Assembly (NCBI GenBank): GCA_003024785.1
Contig: PUQB01000183.1
Span: 62,001-126,000 of the forward strand
Length of the DNA: 64,000 bases
Reading direction: 5' to 3'
Origin: Selaginella tamariscina
Lineage: Eukaryota > Streptophyta > Lycopodiopsida > Selaginellales > Selaginellaceae
Positions 9,907 to 20,275 of the stretch are shown one piece after another. The notes under the pieces were generated by a model, which worked only from the letters and a program-made list of their open reading frames with translations, was not told the DNA's origin and did not search any database. Each line of letters begins with the position of its first letter. The stretch's first letter is position 1. The position numbers and the translations under genes were made by a program.

Positions 9907-10125
9907 GCAGTTTACCTGTTGAGCAAGAACAAATCGAAATTTACCTTATGGTTTAGAGAAGTCTCCTTTGTGCTCCTCTCCATGCTCCATCGTTGCTATT
10001 GAAACTTTTGCCCTTGGGCTTGCTCCTCCTTAGACAATTTGCTCACTGTTCAACATTTGCACACAAGTGATATTATCCTCTCCTTCTCACCGGTCACTCA
10101 TCTCAAATCTTCCTCCGATACCAAT

Positions 10126-10332
10126 TGTTAGGCACCACTACGTACAAACTAGAGACCCTCATAAACCCCCGACCTCCCCGAGCTGTCTCTAGTCTCCACT
10201 CGCTGCTCTCAAAAGGCTTCCAATATTAGTGTGCCCTTAATTCTCTCTTAGATCTAGGTATAGCTCCTTAGGAATATTCTAGCTTATACCTTTCTGGGGA
10301 ATATTCTTTGATTCGTTATATGGGTCATAACA
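10126..10332 (-). repeat. Ty3 LTR copy 2, shared by the two internal regions (~207 bp)
   Basis: Begins TGTTAGGCACC and ends CATAACA, so the termini form the short inverted repeat TGTTA/TAACA with the usual TG...CA ends. The right end is followed by the polypurine complement 'atcctccccc' at 10333-10342, serving copy B. The left end is preceded by 'ccgataccaat', a decayed primer-binding site serving copy A. It therefore acts as the 3' LTR of copy B and the 5' LTR of copy A. Confidence 0.85.
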
Positions 10333-10376
10333 ATCCTCCCCCATTAGCAAGTCCTTGTCCTCAAGGGCAGTATAAC

Positions 10377-11057
10377 TTACTCAATTGGTCCTGTATCATT
10401 AGCCTCGTACATCCACAAAGAATCTACCCGGGACTCGTTCCTTGTGAGTACTCTCTTTAACTGGCTAACGTGAAACACTGGGTGCACCCTCACTCCTTCT
10501 GGCAGCCGTAGTCGATATGCCACCTTACCGATACGCTCCAGAATCTCATAAGGACCTGAGTACCTGGGAGACAACTTATCATTGCGTCCCTTCCGTAAGG
10601 CCACAACTGTGTTCCGCCTTACATGTGTGGCAAATACCACTCGGAGATATACATAATCCCCCACCTGGAACTCTCGGAAGCTTCTGTGCTCATTAGCAAA
10701 CTTGATAGCTCGGCTCTGAGCTGCTTGTAAGTTCTTCTTGCACAAACTCTGAATGTTTTCAAGTTCAACACTCAGATCTTTAGCTTCCTCATCCATGTTG
10801 CCTTGAGCCTTCTTACTTGCTAAACCGAGCTCAAAAGCTGTCTTGGGATGTCGTCCAAACATAGCATAGTATGGACTCATTCCAATGCCACTGTGCTGGC
10901 TGTTATTATAAGCAAACTCGAGTAATGGAATATACTTATCCCACTGACCTTCCTTCTGGTTAATAGTGCACCTTAGCATATCTTCCAGAACTTGGTTCAC
11001 CCTCTCTGTTTGCCCATCTGTTTCGGGATGATCTCCACTACACAGCTTAAGCTTCAC
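10377..11057 (-). CDS. Ty3 integrase C-terminal half, copy B
   Basis: A 226-codon open frame. It starts inside the core with '[20 protein letters not shown]', which includes the third catalytic residue (Glu of TERVNQ), then '[21 protein letters not shown]', a conserved alpha-helical part, then '[11 protein letters not shown]' and the GPY/F module '[20 protein letters not shown]' and '[14 protein letters not shown]'. The first two catalytic Asp residues are in the next segment upstream on the minus strand, one frame away, so the integrase is split. Confidence 0.8.
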   Translation of the reverse strand: MKLKLCSGDHPETDGQTERVNQVLEDMLRCTINQKEGQWDKYIPLLEFAYNNSQHSGIGMSPYYAMFGRHPKTAFELGLASKKAQGNMDEEAKDLSVELENIQSLCKKNLQAAQSRAIKFANEHRSFREFQVGDYVYLRVVFATHVRRNTVVALRKGRNDKLSPRYSGPYEILERIGKVAYRLRLPEGVRVHPVFHVSQLKRVLTRNESRVDSLWMYEANDTGPIE

Positions 11058-11059
11058 TT

Positions 11060-11430
11060 CTATGCACTTAGAAAAGCCTCTCCAAAAGCTAAAGTGAACT
11101 TGGAGTCCCTATCACTTACAATATCATCTGGAAATCCGTGGATAGGAAATACATGTTGTAAATACATCGTAGCCAGCTCGGATGCATTCACATTTTTCCC
11201 CAAGGGAACTAACTTGACAAACTTTGTCAACCTGTCCACAATGACCCACACATGTTCATTTTGCCTCTGTGTCCTTGGCAAATGGGTGACAAAGTCCATA
11301 GAGATACTGCCCCATCGTGTCTGGAATAGGCAATGGTACTAATAGCCCACCTGGTTTCTCCGGGCACCTTTACTTGCTGACACTTGTCACAAGTCCTGCA
11401 GTACTCTATGATATCAGCTTTCATATTCCT
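11060..11430 (-). pseudogene. Ty3 integrase zinc finger and core, copy B
   Basis: Two overlapping frames give 'YCRTCDKCQQVKVP' (CC of the HHCC finger) and then 'MDFVTHLPRTQRQNEHVWVI', 'VDRLTKFVKLVPLGKN' (first Asp) and '[17 protein letters not shown]' (second Asp). Small deletions relative to copy A near 11310-11450 shift the frame between finger and core. Confidence 0.75.
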
Positions 11431-11436
11431 CCAACC

Positions 11437-12115
11437 TCATACGTTTTCCTCCCCCCAAAATGACCAGCCTCCGGGCAATGATAAAATATAGTACTGGTTG
11501 ATCAAATGGTCCACACGAGGAAGGTACACACGGCCATTGTAGTACAAAACCCATCCTGAAATGAGAATGGTGGCTCTAGCTGTCCTGAGCTCCTGCACCT
11601 CGGCGTCTTGTGCTTGAGCATGTTGAACTACTTGGCTAAACTCACTGACCGTCCTTGTTAATGCATTACATAAGCGTGTTTGGAATTCTCCCACTACTGT
11701 GGCTCTCCTAACGCGTGACAAAGCATCTGCCACCACGTTAGTCTTTCCTGCGATGCTCAATAGGAAATTCGCCAAACTCCATGAGCTTAACCATCCAGCG
11801 AGCTTGCCGAGAGTTTAACTCTTTCTGTGTGAACAGATACACCAAAGGCTTGTGATCTGTAAACACCTTGAAACTTGCACCATAAAGATAGTGCCTCCAA
11901 ACTCGTAATGCATTAACAATAGCCAGTAGTTCTTGCTCATACGTTGAGTACCGTTGCTCTGCAGGATTCAAAGTACGACTCTCATAAGCAATAGGCCTTC
12001 CCTCTTGCATAAGTACAGCTCCAATGGCCACTCCACTTGCATCACACGATACCTCATAAGGCTTAGAGGGATCTGCAATACATAAAACTGGTGCACGTAC
12101 CAAAGCTTGTTTCAA
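11437..12115 (-). CDS. Ty3 RNase H domain, copy B
   Basis: Reads 'PYEVSCDASGVAIGAVLMQ' (first catalytic Asp), 'ESRTLNPAEQRYSTYEQELL' (catalytic Glu in YEQELLAIV), 'FKVFTDHKPLVYLFTQ' (Asp of TDHKPL) and, after a frameshift near 11770, 'NVVADALSRVRRA' (last Asp). All four Ty3-type RNase H catalytic positions are present. The enzyme degrades the RNA strand of the element's RNA:DNA hybrid. Confidence 0.8.
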
Positions 12116-12149
12116 AGCTTGGAAACTGCTCTCCTCTGAAGCACTCCAT

Positions 12150-13094
12150 GCAAAGGGAACGTCCTTAGGTTAACGGAGAAGCTTTCTTGGCATAATCCTT
12201 GACATACCGCCGGTAATAACCAGCCATGCCCAAGAAACTCCGTAACTCTTGTGCATTGCTAGGAACTGGCCATTGCTCCACCACTGCCACCTTCTGTGGA
12301 TCAGTCTTCACTCCACTTGGCGTCACAATGTGACCCAAATACTCCACTTCGCACTGAGCAAATGCACATTTGCTCTTCTTTGCATAGAGCTTGTTCTCCC
12401 CAGCAATTGAAGAACTCTCTGCAAATGCTCCACATGCTCCTTCATATTCTTACTGTAAATAAGAATATCGTCGAGGAAGATCTCCACAAAGTCATGCAAG
12501 TAGTCACCAAACACCTCAGTCATAACCGAGTGAATGTGGCTGGGGCATTTGTTAAGCCAAATGGCATAACAGTGAACTCAAAATGCTCGAAGCTAGTGTT
12601 GAAAGCAGTTTTGTAGATATCTACCTCTTCCACAGCAATCTGATGATACCCGCTGTGCAAAACTATCTTGGTGAACACTTTGGCTCCACCGAGATGATCC
12701 ATGATAGTATCCACACATGGCAATGGGCTTCCTGTCCTTCACTATTTGTTTTGAGAGCTCTGTAGTCTATGCACATTCTCATGGTGCCATCCTTCTTTAT
12801 GACAAGCAATATTGGTGCACCAAATGAAGACTTGCTCGGTTGTATGAAGCCATATTCCAATAGCTCCATCACTTGTCTCTTAACCTCTTGCTCCTTAGCA
12901 TGGCTCAGTCGGAACGACTTATGGTAAATGGCTTTCATACCCTGTTCCAACACAATCTCATGCTCCACACCTCTTACAGGTGGTAAGCCATGAGGTAACT
13001 CGGGAGGGAAGACGTCAGCAAATTCCTCAAGAACAACTTGCACAACAACTTCGCCCAAGGTCACATTAGAAGAATCTAACTCACGTATATACAT
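12150..13094 (-). CDS. Ty3 reverse transcriptase, copy B
   Basis: The first frame (13094-12663) has '[20 protein letters not shown]', '[17 protein letters not shown]' and '[16 protein letters not shown]', the N-terminal fingers. A shift follows; '[18 protein letters not shown]' and '[17 protein letters not shown]' are palm motifs (the first Asp of L/I-D-L-x-S-G is lost, IVLHSG). Then '[15 protein letters not shown]' carries the catalytic double Asp as FLDD in place of YLDD, and '[13 protein letters not shown]' follows. Broken into at least three frames. Confidence 0.8.
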
Positions 13095-13103
13095 CAGAAA
13101 GAC

Positions 13104-13635
13104 TTAATCTTCTTTATTATGGAGATATTTCTTCAAATATATAATAGAAAGATACTTGTTTGGAGACTTAAGCCTTGTTCCAAACCAAGTGTCTTTCACT
13201 CCATTGTACTCAAGCTTCACTTGCTTGATGCTCCACTTGATCTCAAGATCCACACGCTCCAGCCAGCTCATCCCAAGGATGAGGTCTACACACGCTAGCT
13301 CCGCAAGAAAAAAAAGTCTCCACCAGCTGAGTTTTGCCAACCGTCAAGTGTAACTCCTTCACACAAGCATTCAGTAGCTGAGCCCTCAATCTCGTATTGA
13401 GGCACAGTCTTCATGGGCAAGCTGCACTCCTACACTAACTTTGCTGATACAAAGTTATCGCTACTTCCACTATCCAAGAGGATTTGCACTGGACGTTCAC
13501 CAAGTCGTCCCTCCACCACAATAACAGTGTGTGTGGCTCCTCCCATGCCATGCAGTTTACCTGTCGAGCAAGAACAAACAAAAATTTACCTCGTGGCTTA
13601 GAACTATCTCTCTTGTGTTCCTCTCCATGCTCCAT
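13104..13635 (-). pseudogene. Ty3 aspartic protease, copy B
   Basis: On the minus strand, 'LVNVQCKSSWIVEVAITLYQ' is the out-of-frame shadow of the real protease frame 'ILLDSGSSDNFVSAKLV', which contains the DSG active site and then a stop. Downstream 'LACVDLILGMSWLE' matches the second conserved protease strand (I/L-G-x-S-W). One unit of the sequence amplified in copy A lies here at about 13320-13410. Broken by stop codons. Confidence 0.65.
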
Positions 13636-13669
13636 CTCCTGAAGCTTCTTAGGTGTCTCCTTGTCCTTG

Positions 13670-14556
13670 TCACCATTGAAACCCTTGCCCTTGGGCTTGT
13701 TCCTCCTTGGACAATTGGCCTTCTAGTGTCCCCACCTCTCCACACAAGTGGCAACGTAACACCTTAACAATCTTCTTAGGCCGATTGTTGGTGCGATAAG
13801 AACTAGAGGCTACCAGCTTGGACTTCGGCCTAGCACAATGGCTATTCCCTCTATACTCCTGGTGCTCACGAGGACTTAGAGAGGTGCTCCTACCACGCTT
13901 CTTGCCATGTCGCTCATTCTCCTTAAACACCTTATCCTCCTCATTTAGCAAGTGAGCAATTCAAACAGCTCCTCCAAAGTCTTGAACTGAATCACCAAGT
14001 TAAGATGTCTACATAAGTTAGCACTTCGCAGCCCATCTACAAAATAATCCTTCTGCTGGTTGACAGACACGTCAAGTACACGACAAAGTAATTGACTCAA
14101 TTTCTCAATGTAATTGTCCAATGTCATCTTCCCTTGCTCTAAGTGTCGCAATTCACGCTTTGCATGAGACACATCGAACCGAGGAGCATACTCCTTCTTA
14201 AATAGCTCAGAGAACTCCTCCCCAAATTGCAATCATCTCCTGGTGAGCTAACTGGCGTTGATTTCGAATGCATGTTCACCACCTTGCAGCTTTATCCTTC
14301 AAGGCTATTGATACAGCTATCATAGCCTGTTTGGTAGTCACTCCCTGTGTAGTGAGCAAGTTCGCTGCTATTTCAAGCCAACTCATAGCCTCATCTGCGG
14401 ATTCTCTGTAAAAGGTGGAACGTGAAGACGATCTAGCACCCTCTTTACCACTCACGATTCCTGAGCAAGTTGATCTTCAATAGTATCCAACCGCTCATGA
14501 ATCACCTCCAAGGAACCAGTCACGTACTCTTGAAATTGCTTGGAATCCTTTGCCAT
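13670..14556 (-). pseudogene. Ty3 gag with broken CCHC zinc knuckle, copy B
   Basis: Starts with 'MAKDSKQFQEYVTGSLEVI' at 14556. The capsid part at 14232-13945 reads 'EEFSELFKKEYAPRFDVSHA' and 'LEQGKMTLDNYIEKLSQLL', the retrotransposon gag (RRM-less, helical) pattern. The nucleocapsid knuckle begins 'RCHLCGEVG' near 13755, but its second half 'GH-KANCPR' is in the next frame with a stop, so the zinc knuckle is cut by a frameshift. Gag packages element RNA into cytoplasmic particles. Confidence 0.7.
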
Positions 14557-14644
14557 AGCGTATAGTTCAAGCACAATTTTCTAGTTTGTCCACTCCTCAT
14601 TAGTGTTGTTCTCTCCTTCCCACCGATCACTCATCTCGAACCTT

Positions 14645-14656
14645 GCTCTGATACCA
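14645..14656 (-). other. Primer-binding site for initiator tRNA-Met
   Basis: The plus strand reads gctctgatacca, so the element strand reads TGGTATCAGAGC, the standard plant LTR-retrotransposon primer site complementary to the 3' end of initiator tRNA-Met. It lies 3 bp inside LTR copy 3, as expected, and fixes both the orientation and the 5' end of copy B. Confidence 0.9.
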
Positions 14657-14659
14657 AAT

Positions 14660-14817
14660 TGTTAGGCACCACTACATACAAACTAGAGACCCTCACAAAA
14701 CCACTCGACTTCCCTTGAGCTATCTCTAGTCTCCACACACTGCTCTCCAAAAAGGCTTCCGTGTGCCCTTAATTCTCTCTTGGTATAGCTCCCTACAAAT
14801 ATTCTAGCTTATACCTC
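14660..14817 (-). repeat. Ty3 LTR copy 3, 5' LTR of copy B (partial)
   Basis: Begins TGTTAGGCACCACTACATAC, matching LTR copy 2, and runs to 'attctagcttatacctcaat'. The last ~45 bp of the LTR (gggaatattc...cataaca) are missing and an internal stretch near 14760 is deleted, so the outer end is truncated. No target-site duplication can be assigned. Confidence 0.8.
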
Positions 14818-14819
14818 AA

Positions 14820-15086
14820 TATCCTAACCCATCCTTATCTTGACCTTAAAAATGGGTCAAAGGAGTTAAATGAAAGGTTACTCATTTATCTTGTTTATAA
14901 GAAGAGAAATAATCCACACATATATATGAGCATTCAAGTTATAGAAGGAAAAACTATAATTTTATTTCCTTTACAAGATAGTGATTTATAGAGGAATTAT
15001 AAAATGTCAAATTTCTCCTTTAACAATTGGTTAACATGGAGGGATGGTGCCATTGTTTAGAAAAAGATTGCTAAGAATTATGGGTT

Positions 15087-15121
<35 letters not shown>

Positions 15122-17386
15122 CACATCATGTGATTCTTATGAGATTGTACAGTTGTGTGAAATTTAATGTCTAAGGTTTTATTGGTAATTATTATGTGAA
15201 AAGACACAATTGTGGAATTTAATCACATACAAATGTAAACCACCTGAAATAGAAAATCTTTGAGCAATGTATATTACAATTTAAATTGATTAGTGTGGTG
15301 TGAAAAGAGAACACACATAAAAAAAGAGATGAACATGGTTGTGTTATTTATGTAATAATCATATGTGAGAAATATTGAAAACACCTTATTTGGAGTTATA
15401 ATGTGTTTAAAGTGTTCATGGTGTAGGAGGTGAGCTCATTATAAAGATAAAGAAAGACTGGTTATAAGAGATTGCCTAACTATTAGAGTTTTTATTTTAT
15501 GCCATGTGCACATTTTGCTAAATGCTAACCCTAAAATACCCACAAATTTGGTAAGATAATTATGTTAGGAACCCATAAGAATTCACATTTACAATTCATT
15601 AAATACATGGACAATACTTAAGATGCATGATCACCAATTGAATTATGAATTTTGTTCTTAGGTCAACGTGGATGAGATGGTTAGAGAAACCACTAGTCTT
15701 GTAAGAATGTGTAATTAAACAATACATTTGAATGTGTAATTAAACAATACATTTTAAGCTTGTGAGCAAGTTATAGAACGAACATAATTAATTAACTTCA
15801 TAGGTATCAATGCTATGTACTTGATCATAGTAGCATAGACTTGTCAATGATAAGGGTTAGACAATTTTAAATGTGTGATGTGACCTTACGCATTGAAAGT
15901 TAAAGCAATAAAAAGGGACGCACTTTTTACGACATAAGCTAAAGGATAATGGGTTTCTCTTTAGTCTTAAACTGCTCACTATCTTTGTAATCTTTGCGTT
16001 AACCTACATAACCAACTGTAAGACCTCTCTTTCAACACACACACACACACTGCATTGTATGTGTGTAGATGTGGATATATATGAATGTGTAATGAAAACC
16101 CTTACTGCTTGTCTATTACATTTGGTGTTCTCATGTGCCATGTGTGTGGATATGCTTGAACAAACTCCACTCGAACATTCAAAAGATGCTGCTAATTTAT
16201 ACACATTAGTAAATGATGGTAAAAATAATTAGCAGAGTAGTTTTAAAGTTCTACAGCTTAATCACTAAAAAGGGAATAATTACTCTCCCTCACAACACGC
16301 ATCAAAATACCAGTTCACTTATTCATACATTTGTTACTATGTATTTATGTGCTGCTTTTCAACTATACTATGCATGCATATGAAACATTTTTTCTTTCTT
16401 TTTTTTTAAAAATTTTTTTAAATTTTTTTATAAAAATAAGAATACTTTTGTGAGACTTCGTGCCTTATTACAAGACAAGACGTCCACATGTTAATTCAGT
16501 GTGTACAAGTCATGCGCTAATTCAACGTCCATGCGTGCTAACTAATTCAACGTGTACGTGTGCGTGTGCATGTTACATGAATATCTTCACGCACTTGACA
16601 GTATATAAGTATGGAATTATAAACCTAGGGTTATTAATACTTAATTCAATTTCAACACTTTATTTGGTCTCCATTGTCAAGCTCCAGTTGTTGCTTCTAC
16701 TTGTCTTTCTTTTTCTTTCTTCATCAAGGTATGTATATGTATAATAACTAAGAAAAAAATCAATGCTAGTCATTATAAGTGTGCATATACATATAGTAAG
16801 GGGAAGCTAGTGTTAGGCATTGTACAAAGGGAGAGAGCCAGGGAAAGAAAAGCCACATGGGCTACACTAAATATTCTATAGTATGTTGTTTTGTACTTAT
16901 GAAAGAGTTTCCACTCTTTCTTAACATGGTCTTAAATATCTCTTCTTCTTCTTTGTTTAATCCGCTTTTCCCTTCTTGTTAATTCTGCATTCTCCCTTTA
17001 TAGAAAATATGGTTTTCGAATTTGGCAATGCAAGATCCATGCGTCAATCGTTTTAGGTAAGCTCTTTTCCATACAACTTACATATCAAATAAGCTTGTTT
17101 CACATTAATCACATGGATCAAGAAATGCATACCAATGCTTGGAAAACGTGTGCAAACCGTGGAGAATAGAGAGCATCCTTCATCATATTAATCGTTTATA
17201 CTGGAATACTACATATAATTTTTAAGCACTGACATGGAATTAATTATATGTTAATTGTGATGTCTTTAATCTCATAGGCATTGTAAGGGTAGTAGCCAAT
17301 GTTTTCTTTAGCTCTCATCGGGTATATTTTTTATTAAACATAACAATGGACAATATCTCTCACGACTTTTATGTTATTTTTCGGCA
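14820..17386. other. AT-rich intergenic DNA with microsatellites
   Basis: No ORF with a recognisable domain. A (TA)n(TG)n run lies at 15089-15120, a (CA)n run at 16037-16050, and a poly-T/poly-A patch at 16391-16440. A short direct repeat 'tgtgtaattaaacaatacattt' appears twice at about 15708-15755. The 94-codon ORF at 16460-16744 has only a hydrophobic end and no family match, so I do not call it a gene. Confidence 0.5.
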
Positions 17387-18918
17387 GTGCACACTAGGAA
17401 TTGTGAGCCAGATCTAACTAGCCCTCACACATGGTTCCCCTTGGCAAGGGCAATGAAGCGCAAGATTGTCTACCACTGTGGACCAACAAACAGTGGTAAG
17501 ACTCACATAGCATTGAGAATCTTTCTCAAGGCGCAGAGTGGCATGTATTGTTGTCCATTGTGCCTCTTAGCAATGGAGATCCACAAACCGTTAACACTTC
17601 AGGGGTTGGTTGCAGCCTCCATACTGGCCAAGAAAGAATATAAGTTCCACATGCCAACCACATTGCTTCAACTGTGGAGATGTGTGCACTAGACAAACAC
17701 TGGTCTATAGCAATCATTGACGAAGGTTTAGCTGATTACAAACGAGTCTAGAGGATGGGCTTGGACAAGGGCTTTTCTAGGGCTGCAGCGGATGAGATTC
17801 ATTTGTGTGGAGATCCTAGCACTTTAAATCTCTATAAGAGATTATGCAACGACACAAATAATGTATTTTTATCAAGGAATTTTTATCAAGGAATTACGAT
17901 AGGTTGGCTCGTCCACTGCACATTGAAGAGGAACCTCTATACAAAGGTAGACATTTGGGTGGATGGGACTATTATTTGGAGGATTATATAAGCAAGGATC
18001 TAGTACTTGGTGGCTAGGAAAATATACGAGCTGAAGATTGCATTATTGCATTCTCGAGATGGGATATTTCAAGATAAAGGCGGAGTTGAAAGTAACACCT
18101 CACACAAGTGTTGTGCGATCTATGGAGCTCTCCCACCCCAGACTAGGACTAACTAGGTCAGGTTGTTCAATGATCCAACAAGTGGTTACAATGTATTAGT
18201 GGCTACAGATGCAATAGGAATGGGTTTAAACCTGAATATAAGGAGAGTAATTTCACAACCCTTGTTAAGGGTGGCAGATATAAGGCTTTGCTTATGCTTC
18301 TCAGGTCAAACAAATTGCTGGGAGAGAAGGTAGATACGGGAGTGTTTATGAGGAGGTTCTGTGATAACCATGCATGGATCAGATATTCCACAGTTGGTAA
18401 AGTGCATGCAACAACCTTTCACCAAGGCAATACGAGTGGGTCACTTTCCTAGCCAAAACAACTTGAGCATTTCGCTAAGCAGTTTCTGAATAGGAACATG
18501 GCAGGGTTGTTAACTAGGTTCTTTAGCACTTCTCGATTTCACAATGATAAGTACTTCATTTGCAAGAACCTGGAGAGGTGGCTCGCCTTGTGGACCTAGC
18601 AAAGGCATCACTCTAGAGGATCGGTTTAGGTTTTGTTTTGCACCCGTCAACACAAGGGACACTGATGTCATGGATGCTCTTACAACATATATACTAGGTT
18701 ACAGTCGAAAGAATGAAATCATGTTGATCTCGAAGGTAAACAGTTGGGTGGATGAAATAAACAAGCTAGAGAAGCAGTACCAGCTTGTGTCAATGTACAT
18801 GTGGCTGAGCCAGCAGTTCCAAGAGCATCTCTTTCCTGACAAGGAGAATGCACTCCGCAAGACAGCGGACATAGCTCAACTTCTAGGCCACCACTTGATT
18901 CAGGCATCCAACAGTTGA
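17387..18918 (+). pseudogene. SUV3-like: SUV3-like mitochondrial RNA helicase pseudogene
   Basis: Begins just after an acceptor-like 'tttttcggcag'. Helicase motifs appear in order but in several frames: 'HTWFPLARAMKRKIVYHCG' with Walker A 'GPTNSGKT' at about 17477; 'IASTVEMCALDKHWSIAIID' where the DEIQ-type Walker B has become DEGL; 'ADEIHLCGDPSTLNLYKRLC'; '[17 protein letters not shown]'; and motif VI '[19 protein letters not shown]'. The C-terminal domain 'LEDRFRFCFAPVNTRDTDVM' and 'QLVSMYMWLSQQF' is in an open frame of 124 codons. SUV3 unwinds RNA in the mitochondrial degradosome. No introns break the 1.5 kb, which suggests a processed or single-exon copy; stops and frameshifts make it non-functional. 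Confidence 0.85.
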
Positions 18919-19868
18919 ACTATGTATATTGATTTTTGAAATTAGAATATTGTTTTGCTTTCCATATGCAAAAATAATGTTTGAACCAAGCCCAATTGGG
19001 GGTTGAAAACATTCAAAACTAGGAAAATCAGGGTAAAGCATTCTTCTCTACAATGACCAAGTGCAACAATTGCTCACTCTCTCAAGTCATGGATTTGTTG
19101 AGGAAGCATCTAAATAGCTTTGGAAATGCCCCAGAACAATAGTTGCAAGATATGCTCAATCTGGGCGTGGCGACCCACCAAAGCTGCTCTTCAACAGCCA
19201 GGCAATAACTACTAACCATGGTCCTCTTGAGCGTCATGCTCACTATGTATGCCCATCCAAATGAATTACAAAGTATCAGAAATCTCTCCTGCATGTATGG
19301 GATAAAATTCACAAATGCATAGCGTGTTCATGCAAGACCACGTCCACTTTAATCATATGATTAACTTCAAGTGTGATAAGTTTTTTCACGTTTGTATGCT
19401 CAGGCAAATGTTGATTAGCTCGAAGGAATCAACATGGCAGACAGCCTTTGTGAGTCATGATCTTTATGTCATTTCCAACAAGCTGATTATTTAGTCCATT
19501 GTGTTTTGCTTTCTTTATCTCTCTTGGTTTTCACTGTGGCATGTATACATAGTGCATGTATTTCCAAAACATGAGACCTATATATATGAATTATATTAAG
19601 CTAAAAATAAAGTAGATACCTAGACACTAATTCTTATGTAAAATTCTTTAATACTAACTTACTAGTAGCTATGTTTAAGCAGTAAGGGACCACTTTACTT
19701 TACCATGTTTAATATAAAAACTACAGAACCTTTGGCATTCTCTATTACATACGAAAACTCCTGACAAGTTGATGGCAATGAAACTTTTCGAACATACCCA
19801 TAAGATAGAGGGAACATAAGGTAGAAACTTTTTGCTATGTTATGGCATAAGGGAATAATATACTACTC
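18919..19868. other. Intergenic stretch, no gene recognised
   Basis: The piece 19040-19320 has codon-like composition ('DLLRKHLNSFGNAPEQ' on the plus strand) but stops interrupt it and I do not recognise the protein. The rest is AT-rich. No repeat array or RNA gene seen. Confidence 0.4.
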
Positions 19869-19904
19869 TTATGCCTTGTCACGTGCCCTCTGGTCTTCTT
19901 CATC

Positions 19905-20262
19905 CTCTACCCAGTCCACAAAATAGTGAGGGATAACAACCTCGAACTCAGGTTCACCAGCAACTGTAACTGGTAACAAGATCAGGAGCATGAACAAGAT
20001 GAGCAGCAGGCTCTCAAGTGCTTCATTGGGCGGATAACCGACCCAGTCTACGAAATAGTGAGGTGGATAACAACCTCGAACTCAGGTTCACCAGCAACTG
20101 TAACTGGCAACAAGATTAGGAGCATGAACAAGATGAGCAGCAGGCTCCCAAGTGCATTTGTTGGGCGGATAACCAACACAGTCCACAAAATAATGAAGAT
20201 GAACACGAACAAGCTTGGAGTCAAGAATTGCAACAACCTCGAACTCAGGTTCACCAGTAACT
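19905..20262 (-). repeat. Chromodomain coding sequence with partial tandem duplication
   Basis: On the minus strand, 20258 to about 20105 reads 'GEPEFEVVAILDSKLVR', 'LHYFVDCVGYPPNKCTWEPA' and 'AHLVHAPNLVASY', a complete chromodomain (E-x-ILDS, Y-F-V-x-W/C-x-GY, TWEP). The plus-strand block 'caacctcgaactcaggttca' recurs at 19938, 20078 and 20233. Between the first two, a ~140-bp unit carrying the second half of the chromodomain ('FVDWVGYPPNEALESLL' in one frame) is repeated. The units are in different frames, so only the outermost one can be translated as a chromodomain. Confidence 0.75.
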
Positions 20263-20275
20263 GTAACCAGAGGAG

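Larger units (their letters stand above)
7193..10125 (-). mobile_element. Ty3/gypsy internal region, copy A (deleted, with minisatellite)
   Basis: Runs between LTR copies 1 and 2. On the minus strand, from 5' to 3', it keeps a gag remnant near 10120-9906, a protease remnant (9906-9685, where the active-site DSG is now 'VDSMSSDNF'), a 112-bp minisatellite (8977-9771), a short RT end ('[16 protein letters not shown]', 8870-8800), an RNase H tail, and integrase (8375-7321). Most of reverse transcriptase and RNase H is deleted compared with copy B. Stops and frameshifts are abundant. The three segments below give details. Confidence 0.75.
10333..14659 (-). mobile_element. Ty3/gypsy internal region, copy B
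   Basis: Minus-strand gag-pol in the Ty3 order gag, protease, RT, RNase H, integrase. The primer-binding site is next to LTR copy 3 and the polypurine tract is next to LTR copy 2. No chromodomain follows the integrase GPY/F module: the ORF ends soon after '[11 protein letters not shown]'. The internal region is about 4.3 kb and is broken by frameshifts, so this copy is not autonomous, but it is much fuller than copy A. Confidence 0.85.

Noticed and set aside
16460-16744. 94-codon ORF as a small gene
   Set aside because: Low-complexity hydrophobic end, AT-rich context, no homology recognised and no splice or promoter support.
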